A stretch of DNA of 64,000 bases, taken from NCBI RefSeq assembly GCF_007747795.1, contig NZ_CP036275.1:1054001-1118000 (forward strand), read 5' to 3'. The notes beneath the pieces are model-generated. The model searched no databases. It worked only from the letters and a program-made list of their open reading frames with translations, and had not been told where the DNA came from. Source of the DNA: Maioricimonas rarisocia (GTDB lineage Bacteria > Planctomycetota > Planctomycetia > Planctomycetales > Planctomycetaceae). Shown here in pieces: positions 10,909 through 20,031 of this stretch. Each line of letters starts with the position of its first letter. Positions within the stretch are counted from its first letter, which is position 1. A program made the position numbers and the translations under genes.

Positions 10909-11919
10909 ATGATGCGAGTTGCGATTCAGGGGGCCACGGGATACACGGCGTATGAGCTGATCCGGATTCTGCTCCGCCATCCGGAAGTGGAGATCACGGC
11001 GGTGACCAGCCGCTCCGACCGTCGCCGGCTCGACGCGGTCCATCCCGCTCTGGCCGGGCGGATCGATCTGGAACTCGAAGACCTGACCGCCACGGAAATC
11101 GCCGAGCGGGCCGACCTCTGCTTCTGCTGCCTGCCGCACGTCGCCAGCATGGAAAGCGTGCCGGCCCTGCTGACTGCCGGCCTGGAGGTGGTCGATCTGT
11201 CTGCCGACTATCGGCTGACCGACCCGGGCGTCTACGAGCGATGGTACGGGCACGTGCACACCGACCCGACGCGGCTGGGGACGACCGTTTACGGGCTGCC
11301 GGAGCTGTTTGCCGACCAGATTCCGGGACAGAAGCTGATCGCCAACCCCGGCTGCTACACGAGTACGTCGATTCTGGCGCTGGCACCGCTGATCTGCGGC
11401 GGGTACATCGAGCCCGCCGGCATCATCATTGATGCCAAGAGCGGCGTTTCGGGGGCCGGGCGAAGTGCGAAGCAGAATATTCTGTACGCGGAGTGCAACG
11501 AGTCGATCTCGGCGTACGCGGTCGGATCGCATCGCCATACTCCCGAGATCGAGCAGGTGCTGACGACCGCCAGCGGCAAGGACGTGGACGTGCTCTTCAC
11601 GCCGCACCTGACGCCGATGGACCGGGGGATTCTGGCAACGATCTACGCGACGCCGACGAAACCGGTCACCCAGGAGGTGCTGCTGGGGGCGATGCGGGAG
11701 TTCTACGACGGCAAACCGTTCGTCCGTGTTGTCGAAGGGCTGCCGCGGACGAAAGACGTCGCGCATACGAACTACTGCGACGTGACGGTGCGGGTCGTCG
11801 AGGACCGGGTGATCGTGCTGGCGACGCTCGACAACCTGATCAAGGGGGCCGCCGGCGTGGCGGTGCAGAACATGAATCTGATGCGTGGGATTGACGAAAC
11901 GACGGCTCTGATCGTGTAA
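10909..11919 (+). CDS. argC: N-acetyl-gamma-glutamyl-phosphate reductase
   Basis: Third step of arginine synthesis: NADPH reduction of N-acetylglutamyl phosphate to the semialdehyde. 336 residues, type 1 length. The nucleotide-binding [10 protein letters not shown] is at 8-17. The catalytic cysteine, Cys149, lies in ANPGCYTS. The conserved SHRHTPEI follows, with the base-type His. Either of two adjacent ATG codons may be used. No other arginine genes are adjacent; argH is 7.7 kb away. Confidence 0.97.
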   Translation: MMRVAIQGATGYTAYELIRILLRHPEVEITAVTSRSDRRRLDAVHPALAGRIDLELEDLTATEIAERADLCFCCLPHVASMESVPALLTAGLEVVDLSADYRLTDPGVYERWYGHVHTDPTRLGTTVYGLPELFADQIPGQKLIANPGCYTSTSILALAPLICGGYIEPAGIIIDAKSGVSGAGRSAKQNILYAECNESISAYAVGSHRHTPEIEQVLTTASGKDVDVLFTPHLTPMDRGILATIYATPTKPVTQEVLLGAMREFYDGKPFVRVVEGLPRTKDVAHTNYCDVTVRVVEDRVIVLATLDNLIKGAAGVAVQNMNLMRGIDETTALIV

Positions 11920-11980
11920 TCAGTTCGCAGCGGGCCGGTGACGTCTGCGATGAACACGACTGTTGCTTCCGAGAGTCTGC

Positions 11981-13204
11981 ATGATCACGCGCGATGCCCG
12001 TTCCCGCATTGAGGTCGCCATCGTTCTGCTTGGCGTCCTGATCGCCCTGGCAGTGGCGGGACCGACGCTACTCTCGTCGCGGGAGGAAGCCCGGCGGGTG
12101 CAATGCATCAATCATCTGCGAAACTACGGACGGTCCTTCGTTGCATTCGCCGAGGACGATGCCGGGTTTCGGCTCTCCAGCGGCGCGTACAACTGGCTCG
12201 GTGACGGCTGTCCGACACGCTATGGCTGGGTGGCGGACGTCATCTCCACGGGCGGTTCGCCGCAGCTCAACCGCTGTCCTGCCAACGGGTTGGCCGCCGG
12301 TGCGACGCTCGCAGATCTGGTGGGACGGCCCGGCGAGCCGACAACGGTGACCGCATCCCCGGATGTCCTCGTCCGAATCCGGGACGACATCTGCGGCGAG
12401 TTTGCGATCGAGACCGACGAGGATGGTCAGCTTGAGACCGGCGCCTGGCTGGGGGGCAGCGATGAGCGACTCGCCGCGGTCGCGGAGATGCTCGAACAGG
12501 GGTACGGCACGAACTACACACCGAGCTGGTTCTTTGTGCGGACGTCGTATCGCGCCTTTCCCGGTGAGAAGGGAATGGTCATCACTGATCCGGACTGGCC
12601 GCTGACGAGCCGTTCGGGGAGTCTGGGACCTTTATCGATCGAGCAGCTCGAGAACGGTTCGATCCTCGGGGCGAACATCCCGCTGCTGGGAGACGGGGCG
12701 GCGGCCTGGGGTGACGGAGCCACACTCGCGGTCGATCTGCCGGCGGCGGGACTGAGGGCCGGAGTGCCGCTTGCCGCGACGATGGGAGAGGGGATCGTCC
12801 ACTGGGATCAAACTGAGGGCGGGTTCGAGCAACTTCCGCCGGGAACGCCCGTGGCCTGGTTCGGTCCGGAAGCAGCCGAGGAAACGGCCTTCGGAGGAGA
12901 TCATCTGCCGACTCCGGCCGAGCCGGGAAACGGTGGAACCGACGGCAAGCTGTGGATGCTCGACACCCGCGGCTGGCGGGCATTCCATCTGGAAGGCCGC
13001 CGGACCGTTGCCAACTTCCTGATGGCGGACGGCAGCGTGAAGTCGCTGCCCGATCTGAACGGAGATGGCGTGCTGAACCCGGGATTCCCGGTTACCGAGC
13101 CGGGGCAGACGGTCTTTGCCGACGCGACCTGCGAACTCCCGCCCTGGGAAGTCTATTGCGGTCCCGACATCGTGACCCGCGACCTGAAAGCGATCTTCGA
13201 ATAA
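11981..13204 (+). CDS. DUF1559-like prepilin-type protein
   Basis: 407-residue protein of the planctomycete-expanded DUF1559 type. A short basic leader and SRIEVAIVLLGVLIALAV form a type IV pilin-like N-terminal helix with the conserved Glu. This is followed by EEARRVQCINHLRNYG, matching the usual REAARRxQCxNNL pattern. Near the C-terminus NFLMADGSVKSL matches the family's DGSV motif. The leader lacks the usual FTLIELL and has SRIEVAI, a divergent cleavage context. The ATG at 11981 is preferred over an upstream TTG. Probably a membrane-tethered pseudopilin or surface protein; function unknown. A prepilin peptidase is encoded 2.6 kb away. Confidence 0.8.
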   Translation: MITRDARSRIEVAIVLLGVLIALAVAGPTLLSSREEARRVQCINHLRNYGRSFVAFAEDDAGFRLSSGAYNWLGDGCPTRYGWVADVISTGGSPQLNRCPANGLAAGATLADLVGRPGEPTTVTASPDVLVRIRDDICGEFAIETDEDGQLETGAWLGGSDERLAAVAEMLEQGYGTNYTPSWFFVRTSYRAFPGEKGMVITDPDWPLTSRSGSLGPLSIEQLENGSILGANIPLLGDGAAAWGDGATLAVDLPAAGLRAGVPLAATMGEGIVHWDQTEGGFEQLPPGTPVAWFGPEAAEETAFGGDHLPTPAEPGNGGTDGKLWMLDTRGWRAFHLEGRRTVANFLMADGSVKSLPDLNGDGVLNPGFPVTEPGQTVFADATCELPPWEVYCGPDIVTRDLKAIFE

Positions 13205-13247
13205 CCATTCGGCACCGGTTGCCCGCAATCATTGAGGAACCACCACC

Positions 13248-14486
13248 GTGACCCGATCTGTGCTGACGTTGCTGACTGTTCTGGGGATGGCCATTCCGGC
13301 GATGGCGGACTGGCCGCAGTTTCGCGGACCGGGCGGGCAGGGGGTCTCTGAGGCGAAGAACGTCCCTGTCCGGTGGAGCGATACCGAGAATGTCGCGTGG
13401 AAGGCGGATCTGCCGGGCGTGGCGTGGTCGTCGCCGGCGGTCGTCGATGGGCGTATCTACCTCACCAACGCCGTCCAGGAGGGAGACGATGAGTATTCTC
13501 TTCGGGCCGTCTGCGTGCAGGTCAGCGATGGCTCGACGGTGTGGGACCGGGAGGTGTTCCGGCAGCAGGGGAAGGTGCAGATCCACAACAAGAACAGTCA
13601 CGCCAGTCCCACGCCGCTTGTTGCGGACGGGCGTGTCTACGTGCATTTCGGACCGCACGGGACCGCCTGCCTGGATCTGGCCGGCCAGGTGCAGTGGAAG
13701 AACGACGAGCTGACGTATTCCCCCGTGCATGGCAACGGCGGTTCGCCGGCCCTGTTCGAGGACCTGCTGATCATCTGCTGTGACGGCGGCGACACGCAGT
13801 ACGTTGTTGGCGTCGAACGGAAGACCGGCCGCATCCGCTGGAAGACGCCCCGCGACACCGAGCCGAAGAAGGGCTTCTCCTTCAGTACGCCGTTGATCAT
13901 CAATGTCGCCGGACAGGCCCAGGCCGTCTGCCCGGCGAGTGAGGCGGTCTTTGCGTACGAGCCGCGAACGGGTGAGGAGATCTGGCGAGTCCGCTATCCG
14001 GGCGGTTACTCGGTGGTGCCGCGGCCTGTCTTCGCGCAGGGACTGGTGCTCGTCTGCACCGGGTACAACCGACCGTCGCTGCTGGCGATCGATCCGGCCG
14101 GCGAAGGGGACATCACCGACACCCACGTCCGCTGGGAAGTGGATCGCGGGGTGCCGCACAATCCGTCGGTCCTCGCGGTCGGCAGCGAGGTCTACTTCGT
14201 CTCGGACGGCGGCATTGCCAGTTGCGTCGATGCGACGACGGGCGAGGTGCACTGGAACGAGCGGCTGGGGGGGAAGTTCTCTGCCTCGCCGGTCTACGCC
14301 GACGGCAAGGTGTACTTCCAGGACGAGCAGGGGACCTGCACAGTCGTGAAGGCGGGGACGGAATTCGAGGTCCTCGCCGAGAACACCTGGGCCGAAGAGG
14401 GGGCCCGCACGTTCGCGTCGTTCGCCGTGCTGGACGGGACGCTGTTCCTGCGGAGCGAGACGCACCTGTACCGCATCGGCAACTGA
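13248..14486 (+). CDS. Exported PQQ-type beta-propeller protein
   Basis: 412 residues, GTG start with GAGGA upstream. A signal peptide (LTLLTVLGMAIPAMA) is followed at once by DWPQFRGPGGQGVS, the hallmark start of planctomycete PQQ-like repeat proteins. Repeated blades have the form VYFxxxxGxxxCxDxxTGxxxWxxxxG, for example the GGIASCVDATTGEVHWNERLGG block. Eight-bladed propeller folds of this type resemble BamB and quinoprotein dehydrogenases, but no active-site Cys pair is evident, so a binding or scaffold role is as likely as catalysis. Periplasmic. A paralogue lies at 47009-48325. Confidence 0.88.
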   Translation: MTRSVLTLLTVLGMAIPAMADWPQFRGPGGQGVSEAKNVPVRWSDTENVAWKADLPGVAWSSPAVVDGRIYLTNAVQEGDDEYSLRAVCVQVSDGSTVWDREVFRQQGKVQIHNKNSHASPTPLVADGRVYVHFGPHGTACLDLAGQVQWKNDELTYSPVHGNGGSPALFEDLLIICCDGGDTQYVVGVERKTGRIRWKTPRDTEPKKGFSFSTPLIINVAGQAQAVCPASEAVFAYEPRTGEEIWRVRYPGGYSVVPRPVFAQGLVLVCTGYNRPSLLAIDPAGEGDITDTHVRWEVDRGVPHNPSVLAVGSEVYFVSDGGIASCVDATTGEVHWNERLGGKFSASPVYADGKVYFQDEQGTCTVVKAGTEFEVLAENTWAEEGARTFASFAVLDGTLFLRSETHLYRIGN

Positions 14487-14495
14487 TCCGGGCGA

Positions 14496-15785
14496 TCAGC
14501 CGCGCCAGCGTTCCTGGTGCAGGGTGCCCCGTCCGCTGGAGATGCCGGGCCAATCGTGGTTCGTCTTCCAGCGGCCGGAGTGCCGGTCGGCCAGTTCGCC
14601 GGCGAAGTACTGGTTCTGGTCGGCGGCGGTCCAGACGGCGTCCGGCTCTTCGGGGTCGACGTCGATCCCCAGCAGCCGCTTGACCCCCTGCACGAGTGCC
14701 AGGTTGGCGACGAACAGGGCCAGCATCACGAAGCTGACGACGAGCAGCATCGGTCCCAGTGAGAAGATCCGCTCGGCAGCAGGCCAGATTCGCTGCCAGC
14801 CAACCAGGACGAGCAGGGCCCCCAGACTGAGGTACGGCCCGTAAGGGATGTAGCGGTCCCGACGGAATATCCAGCTGACAGAGACCACCGCCAGGGCACA
14901 GGCGGGAGCCAGAAAGAATGCGACGACCGTCGCCTGCCAGCCGAGAAAGCTGCCGATCATCGCCATCAGGATGACGTCGCCAAAGCCCATCGCCTCCTTG
15001 CCGAGGATCCACTGGCCGATGATGCGGACCGCCCAGACGATCCCACCTCCGACCACCAGGCCGGCCAGACTGACCAGCAGACCGTGCAGGTGCGGATACT
15101 GGGAGAACCAGGCCGGCACGGCAGGGGCGGTCAGCAGCGGATGCAGGGCTTCCGGGACGGCAATGCGGAAGTCGTTGAGCAGCGCGGGGCTTTGGAACCA
15201 GGCGGGCACGAGGTGCACGCGTCCGATTGCCGTGCTGGCGATGACGCCGAACGCCATCGCCGGCAATGTCGCTCCGTCGGGAATAATCCGCAGGTCGAAG
15301 TCGATGAACGATGCGACCAGCAGGGCCTCGATGAGAACCAGGTGGTAGACGTAGCGGAGCAGGACGAACGTGGTTGGGCTCAAGGGGCCCAGACCCGGAA
15401 TCGCCTGTGGTCCCAGTTCGGTGTACAGGCAGCTGGCGGTCAGCTCGTTCCAGCCCACCGGGACCTCGAACCAGAACAGCACCACGAACAGCAGCGCATT
15501 GAGCAGTTCGATGAACGGATAGCGTGGGGAGATCCGCATCCGGCAGTTGCGGCAGCGCCCGCGGAGGATCAGCCAGCCGAGGATCGGCACGTTATCGTGC
15601 CAGCGGATGTCTGTCTTGCAGCGGGGACAGTGCGAGGGGCGGTCCCACAGTCCCTGCAGTGACTCCCAGAACCGTTCCCGCTGGGGGATCCGCAGAATGC
15701 AGACGTTCAGGAAGCTGCCGACGATCGCTCCCAGAACGAACAGCCCCGTGAAGATGAACCACGGTGGCAGATCGATACGGATCAC
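14496..15785 (-). CDS. Prepilin peptidase (A24 family, type IV leader peptidase)
   Basis: Inner-membrane aspartic protease that cleaves and methylates prepilins. 429 residues. N-terminal methylase-like segment with GSFLNVCILRIP and two CxxC pairs (CPRC and CRNC), then DNVPILGWL. The catalytic aspartates lie in SFIDFDLRIIPD and MGFGDVILM. Several membrane helices. The C-terminal soluble tail of about 60 residues (LGIDVDPEEPD to the end) goes beyond the canonical family. The start is GTG at 15785, overlapping the stop of aroK as GTGA. It probably processes the DUF1559-like proteins of this organism. Confidence 0.93.
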   Translation of the reverse strand: MIRIDLPPWFIFTGLFVLGAIVGSFLNVCILRIPQRERFWESLQGLWDRPSHCPRCKTDIRWHDNVPILGWLILRGRCRNCRMRISPRYPFIELLNALLFVVLFWFEVPVGWNELTASCLYTELGPQAIPGLGPLSPTTFVLLRYVYHLVLIEALLVASFIDFDLRIIPDGATLPAMAFGVIASTAIGRVHLVPAWFQSPALLNDFRIAVPEALHPLLTAPAVPAWFSQYPHLHGLLVSLAGLVVGGGIVWAVRIIGQWILGKEAMGFGDVILMAMIGSFLGWQATVVAFFLAPACALAVVSVSWIFRRDRYIPYGPYLSLGALLVLVGWQRIWPAAERIFSLGPMLLVVSFVMLALFVANLALVQGVKRLLGIDVDPEEPDAVWTAADQNQYFAGELADRHSGRWKTNHDWPGISSGRGTLHQERWRG

Positions 15786-16318
15786 CGGCCGGTCTCCTGC
15801 ACGTCGGCGGGAAGTTCTGTGAGGAGCTGCTCGACGATCTGTTCCGGCGTCTGCTGATCGGTTTTGACGCGAATCGTCGCGACCGCTTCGTACAGCGGTC
15901 CCCGAATGGACAGCAGTTGCTCCACTTCGGCCCGCGGGTCGTGCTCAGTGAGGGCAGGGCGGCGACTCGTCGTGGTCTCGTCGGTCCCCATGCGGGCGAG
16001 AATCGTATCCACTTCGGCTTCGAGCCAGACGACCGGTCCGGCCTGCTGCATGTCGCGGCGGGTCTGTTCGTCGAGGATCGCCCCACCGCCGGAGGCGATC
16101 ACCAGCCGGTCGCGGGAGAGCAGGTCGACCATCACGGCCCGTTCCTGGCGGCGGAATTCCGGTTCGCCTCCTGCGGCAAAGATGTCGCTGATTGACTGGC
16201 CGGCCCGCCGTTCGATCTCGGCGTCGGCGTCGATCCAGCTCCAGCCCAGACGGTTCGCGAGCAGCGGCGCGACACTGCTTTTGCCGGTGCCGCGATAGCC
16301 TGTCAGTGTGATCATCAT
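15782..16318 (-). CDS. aroK: Shikimate kinase
   Basis: Phosphorylates shikimate in chorismate synthesis. About 178 residues. The P-loop GYRGTGKS is at 7-14, WIDADAEIE gives the Asp that binds shikimate, SGGGAIL is the conserved glycine-rich loop, and RRPALTEHDP lies in the lid region. Two adjacent ATGs (16318 and 16315) are possible; the 58 codons of open frame upstream are non-homologous. It sits 40 nt after aroDE and overlaps the prepilin peptidase by 4 nt, forming a three-gene operon with two shikimate-pathway enzymes. Confidence 0.95.
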   Translation of the reverse strand: MMITLTGYRGTGKSSVAPLLANRLGWSWIDADAEIERRAGQSISDIFAAGGEPEFRRQERAVMVDLLSRDRLVIASGGGAILDEQTRRDMQQAGPVVWLEAEVDTILARMGTDETTTSRRPALTEHDPRAEVEQLLSIRGPLYEAVATIRVKTDQQTPEQIVEQLLTELPADVQETGR

Positions 16319-16358
16319 CGCATCGAAGTCAGCAAGCGGGGTGGGGCGTCTGCGGCGG

Positions 16359-17861
16359 TCAGTCCGGTCGTTTGACACGAACGGGTGAAAGTCCTTTCCG
16401 CAGCGTTTCCCGCATGAACTCGATGGGGGCGGGACGTTGCGTGAAGCATTCGAACTGCGCGGCTGCCTGACGGACGAACATTTCCAGACCACTGGCGACG
16501 GCGCAGTCCCGTACCCGGGCGTCCTTGAGGAGCAGTGTGTTCTCGGGATTGTAGATCGTATCGAACACGAGCATCCCGTCGCGGATCCAGTGCTGCGGGT
16601 ACGGCGTCTCGTCCATGTTGGGGAACATGCCGATCGGCGTGCAGTTCACCAGGATGTCCGAGGCAACGCTGCCGCGGTTCTCCCAGGTGACGAACTGGCA
16701 ATCGAGCTGCTCGGAGAGTTCGCGGGCACGGGCCTTGGTCCGGTTGGCGATGGTGACGATACTGCCCGCCCGTGCGAGAGCGAAGCCGATCGCCCGGGCC
16801 ACGCCGCCGGCTCCCAGCAGCAGGACCCGCTTGCCGTCCAGCTTCGCATCGTTGGCGTTCCGCTCCTGCAGCGCGTCCCGAATGGTGCTCAGTGCCGCTT
16901 CGTAGTCGGTGTTGGCGGCGAACCAGCGGCCGCGGTCGTCGCAGTAGAGCGTGTTGGCCGCACCGATCTGCTTGACCGATTCGTCGGGGTAGTTGGCGAA
17001 GCGGGCGGCGGCTTCCTTGTGCGGGATCGTGACGCTGTAGCCGCGGATGTCAATCGCCGAGAACTGCTGCAGCGTCTTGGTGATTTCTTCTGCCGGGACG
17101 CGGATTGGCAGGTACACCGCCTTCACGGCTTCCTGCCGGAAGGTCGCGTTGTGCAGCATCGGGCTGTAGCTGTGCCCGATCGGGTCGCCGAGGACGCCGT
17201 AGACGAGCGTGTCGGCATCGATGTCGTCGTACCGATAGATCTTCTGCATCTCATCGAACGCGACCTGGCCGGGGGCCATCATCCGCTCGGAACTGAAGCT
17301 GGCGTACGTGAATGGCGAACCGTACTTGCCGCACAGCAGCCGGCTGACCGTCCCCATGTCCCCCATGCAGAAGCCGACGGTCGGCACCTCGGCACTGGCG
17401 ACGAGCCGCAGCATGCGGACGTTATCGAGCGGCGAGTTCGCCATCGTCACGATTTTGACGACGTCGGGATCGCATTTGCACAGCTCGGCGTGGATCTCTT
17501 CGAGGTTGTCCGGCGTCCGCTCGAAGTCGTGATGGCTGACGATGCGGCGGGTCTTGCCGTAGCGGGGAACCTTGGTGGCAATGTCGGCTTCGAGATCGAC
17601 GTACTCGGCTCCGTCGACGATCGCCTGTCGCAGGATCATCATCCGTTCGTCATCGGTGCCCCGCCATTTGCCTCCATCGGCTGGGCGGCGACAGGTGACG
17701 ACCACGGGGGTGGGACGATCCTTGAGCAGCCGGCCCAGGTCCGGTTTGCGGGCAATCCAGTCCACGCGGAGTTCGACGAGCTGGGCCCCCTTTTCGGCAA
17801 GGGCCCGGTGCTCGGCAGATACCATTTTGTGCCGGCTGCGGCCGATCGTCACACAGATCAT
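16359..17861 (-). CDS. aroDE: Bifunctional 3-dehydroquinate dehydratase (type I)/shikimate dehydrogenase
   Basis: Fused enzyme for steps 3 and 4 of the shikimate pathway, 500 residues from the ATG giving MICVTIGR. The N-terminal type I AroD barrel carries ELRVDW, the His pair in RIVSHHDFE and the Schiff-base Lys in VVKIVTMANS. The AroE part begins near residue 219 with YGVLGDPIGHSYSPMLHN, followed by IPHKEAA, GAANTL, the NADP loop GAGGVARAI near 347 and NCTPIGM. The longer upstream frame has no ATG with homology. The same fusion is known from plants and from several Planctomycetota and Chlamydiae. aroK follows. Confidence 0.95.
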   Translation of the reverse strand: MICVTIGRSRHKMVSAEHRALAEKGAQLVELRVDWIARKPDLGRLLKDRPTPVVVTCRRPADGGKWRGTDDERMMILRQAIVDGAEYVDLEADIATKVPRYGKTRRIVSHHDFERTPDNLEEIHAELCKCDPDVVKIVTMANSPLDNVRMLRLVASAEVPTVGFCMGDMGTVSRLLCGKYGSPFTYASFSSERMMAPGQVAFDEMQKIYRYDDIDADTLVYGVLGDPIGHSYSPMLHNATFRQEAVKAVYLPIRVPAEEITKTLQQFSAIDIRGYSVTIPHKEAAARFANYPDESVKQIGAANTLYCDDRGRWFAANTDYEAALSTIRDALQERNANDAKLDGKRVLLLGAGGVARAIGFALARAGSIVTIANRTKARARELSEQLDCQFVTWENRGSVASDILVNCTPIGMFPNMDETPYPQHWIRDGMLVFDTIYNPENTLLLKDARVRDCAVASGLEMFVRQAAAQFECFTQRPAPIEFMRETLRKGLSPVRVKRPD

Positions 17862-18205
17862 CGCGGTGCTGCTGTCCTCGATTCCGGAATAGCGTCGGAA
17901 AGAGAACAGCTTAGCCACGTTGGTGCGGGCAGACAATCGGCGGCGGTTGATGGAAGGGGAACAGGAGAGCGGTGAAACAGGTGAGCCTCCACCCCGCGGA
18001 GACCGGTGAGGCAGACTTTCCGGCCTGCCCTTGTTCGCCAACGAAGTCCGCGGACCGGAGTTGGACGTCGGGCCGGCTGTTGCCGGCCGTCGAAAGGACT
18101 TCGGTTCGGCTGGATGAATCCGGCCCTGCGTCTGGGGGCGTCGCTTCGCTCGCCAGCGCCTCGTCGCCCCTCGGTGAGGTGCTGGGACCAGTCCCAGTCT
18201 AAGTT
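17862..18205. other. Intergenic region with GGCCGGC hairpin and repeat module
   Basis: No gene supported. A GGCCGGC/GCCGGCC hairpin lies at 18069-18091. A module near 18131-18201, containing CTGGGACCAGTCCCAG, is also part of the 258-bp repeat unit at 28132-28905. Confidence 0.6.
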
Positions 18206-18913
18206 CTGAAGGTCGCTGTCACCCGCGGGAATGCAGGGTGCTGTCGCCGGAGGCGACGCACCATCGAACCATCTTCGACGCCGGAATCTGCTTTGAATGG
18301 TGCGTCACAGAGTTTCCCGGGCGATGCACACCGTACGGCGTGGAATGCTGCAGGATGGCCTGCCGTGACACACCCTGCAAGACTGAAGGTCGGTGTCACC
18401 CACGGGAATGTAGGGTGCTGTCGCCGGAGGCGACGCACCATCGAACCATCTTCGACGCCGGAATCTGCCTTGAATGGTGCGTCACGGAGTTTCCCGTGTG
18501 ATGCCCACCAAGCGGCGTGGAATGCTGCAGGATGGCCTGCCGTGACACACCCTACAAGACTGAAGGTCGGTGTCACCCACGGGAATGTAGGGTGCTGTCG
18601 CCGGAGGCGACGCACCATCGAACCATCTTCGACGCCGGAATCTGCTTTGAAGGGTGCGTCACGGAGTTTCCCGGGCGATGCACACCGTACGGCGTGGAAT
18701 GCTGCAGGATTGCCTGCCGTGACACACCCTACAAGACTGAAGGTCGCTGTCACCCGCGGGAATGCAGGGTGCTGTCGCCGGAGGCGACGCACCATCGAAC
18801 CATCTTCGACGCCGGAATCTGCTTTGAAGGGTGCGTCACGGAGTTTCCCGGGCGATGCACACCGTACGGCGTGGAATGCTGCAGGATTGCCTGCCGTGAC
18901 ACACCCTGCAAGA
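18206..18913. repeat. Four tandem copies of a 177-bp repeat
   Basis: Exact 177-bp spacing of the AGGGTGCTGTCGCC core at 18235, 18412, 18589 and 18766. Each unit holds the GTAGGGTG-ended palindromic element (about 146 bp, for example 18410-18555) plus a 31-bp spacer. The copies differ by a few substitutions (ATGG/AGGG, GATGG/GATTG). Because 177 is divisible by three, frames stay open through the array, but the resulting proteins are repetitive artefacts. This is not CRISPR: there are no unique spacers and the unit is far too long. Confidence 0.9.
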
Positions 18914-19038
18914 CTCGCGATGACCTCCAGCCACCGTTCGAATGGCACATCGAAGGTTGTTCGACACCATCCCCGAGCTGACGCTCGGGGCTCGCCCTCG
19001 GCGTCGCAGGCGTTTCCTCAGGACTCGCGGCTCGAGAC

Positions 19039-19878
19039 TCACTCGCCGGGGACCATCACCATCCAGCCGACACCGAATCTGTCGGTCACCTGGCCGTAGC
19101 AGGGGGACCAGAACGTTTTTGTCAGCGGCATGTCGGCGGTGCCGCCGTCTGCGAGGGCGTCGAACAGACGATGGGCCTCCTCTTCAGTGGGGACCGACAG
19201 AGCCAGGCGGAATCCGCTGGGGGCTTCACCCTCGTTGCAGCCGTCGGAGGCCATGATCCGCAGGTTGCCGACGGTGAAGTCGCAATGCATGATCTTGTTC
19301 TCGAACCCTTCCGGGACCATCCCTTCCGGGGCCGGCTCGGGGCTCTCGCTGAACCGCAGCACCATGCCGACTTCGGCGCCGATCGCTTCGCGGTAGAACC
19401 GGAGTGCGTCTTCACACGTGCCGCCGAAGAACAGGTACGGCTCGACGGTCGCGTTCCGCCCGGCCATGGTGTTCAGAAGCTGCTCTTCGCCCCGGGCGAT
19501 CTCTCCTTCCGGATCGATTTCGGCGAAGTCTTCGATCTCGAAGATCGGGCGGATATCGATGTCGGAGTCGCTCTCCATCGGGTTCGGGCAGCGCTTGACC
19601 CACTCGACCGCCTGCTCCATCGAGTCGACTTCCCAGATCCAGTAGCCGGCGACGAGTTCCTTGGTCTCGGCGAAAGGGCCGTCGGTGACGGAACGTTCCC
19701 TGCCCGAGAAGTGAACGCGAACGGCTTCCGAACTCGGCTTGAGGCCTTCGCCTGCCTTCATGATGCCGGCTTCGACCAGCTCGTTATTGAATTCCATCAT
19801 GTCCTTGAGGAGTTGCTCGCTGGGGAGCTGACCGGTTTCGGACTGCTGTGTCGCCTTGACCATCACCATGACGCGCAT
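19039..19878 (-). CDS. YCII-related/PhnB-like VOC fusion protein
   Basis: 279 residues, two domains. N-terminal 1-115 is a YCII-related (DGPF) domain: MRVMVMVKAT, then TDGPFAETKELVAGYWIWEV. C-terminal 140-279 is a PhnB-type glyoxalase/VOC domain: EPYLFFGGTCEDALRFYREAIGAEV and DCNEGE-like turns. Each domain normally exists alone and is often encoded beside ECF sigma factors; here they are fused and no sigma factor is adjacent. The ATG at 19878 has GGGAGA upstream. Function unknown; VOC members of this type are metal-site dioxygenase or resistance-like folds. Confidence 0.85.
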   Translation of the reverse strand: MRVMVMVKATQQSETGQLPSEQLLKDMMEFNNELVEAGIMKAGEGLKPSSEAVRVHFSGRERSVTDGPFAETKELVAGYWIWEVDSMEQAVEWVKRCPNPMESDSDIDIRPIFEIEDFAEIDPEGEIARGEEQLLNTMAGRNATVEPYLFFGGTCEDALRFYREAIGAEVGMVLRFSESPEPAPEGMVPEGFENKIMHCDFTVGNLRIMASDGCNEGEAPSGFRLALSVPTEEEAHRLFDALADGGTADMPLTKTFWSPCYGQVTDRFGVGWMVMVPGE

Positions 19879-20031
19879 CTGTGTTCTCCCGGTTGGGTGG
19901 ACTCGATTCTGGCTTTCATACGGTAGTCGACGGGATCGGGAGCGAATCGACAGCGAACCGGCAGTTTTTTGGGGGAGGGGCAAATGATGTCGGGGTAACG
20001 GGTTGCGTCGCGGATGTGTGGGGCGGGGCGA

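Noticed and set aside
18206-18913. CRISPR array
   Set aside because: Repeat unit far too long, no unique spacers of 30-40 bp and no cas genes.
18199-18948. Open frame giving a four-fold repeated protein
   Set aside because: It arises because the 177-bp repeat length is a multiple of three; several frames on both strands are open in the same way.
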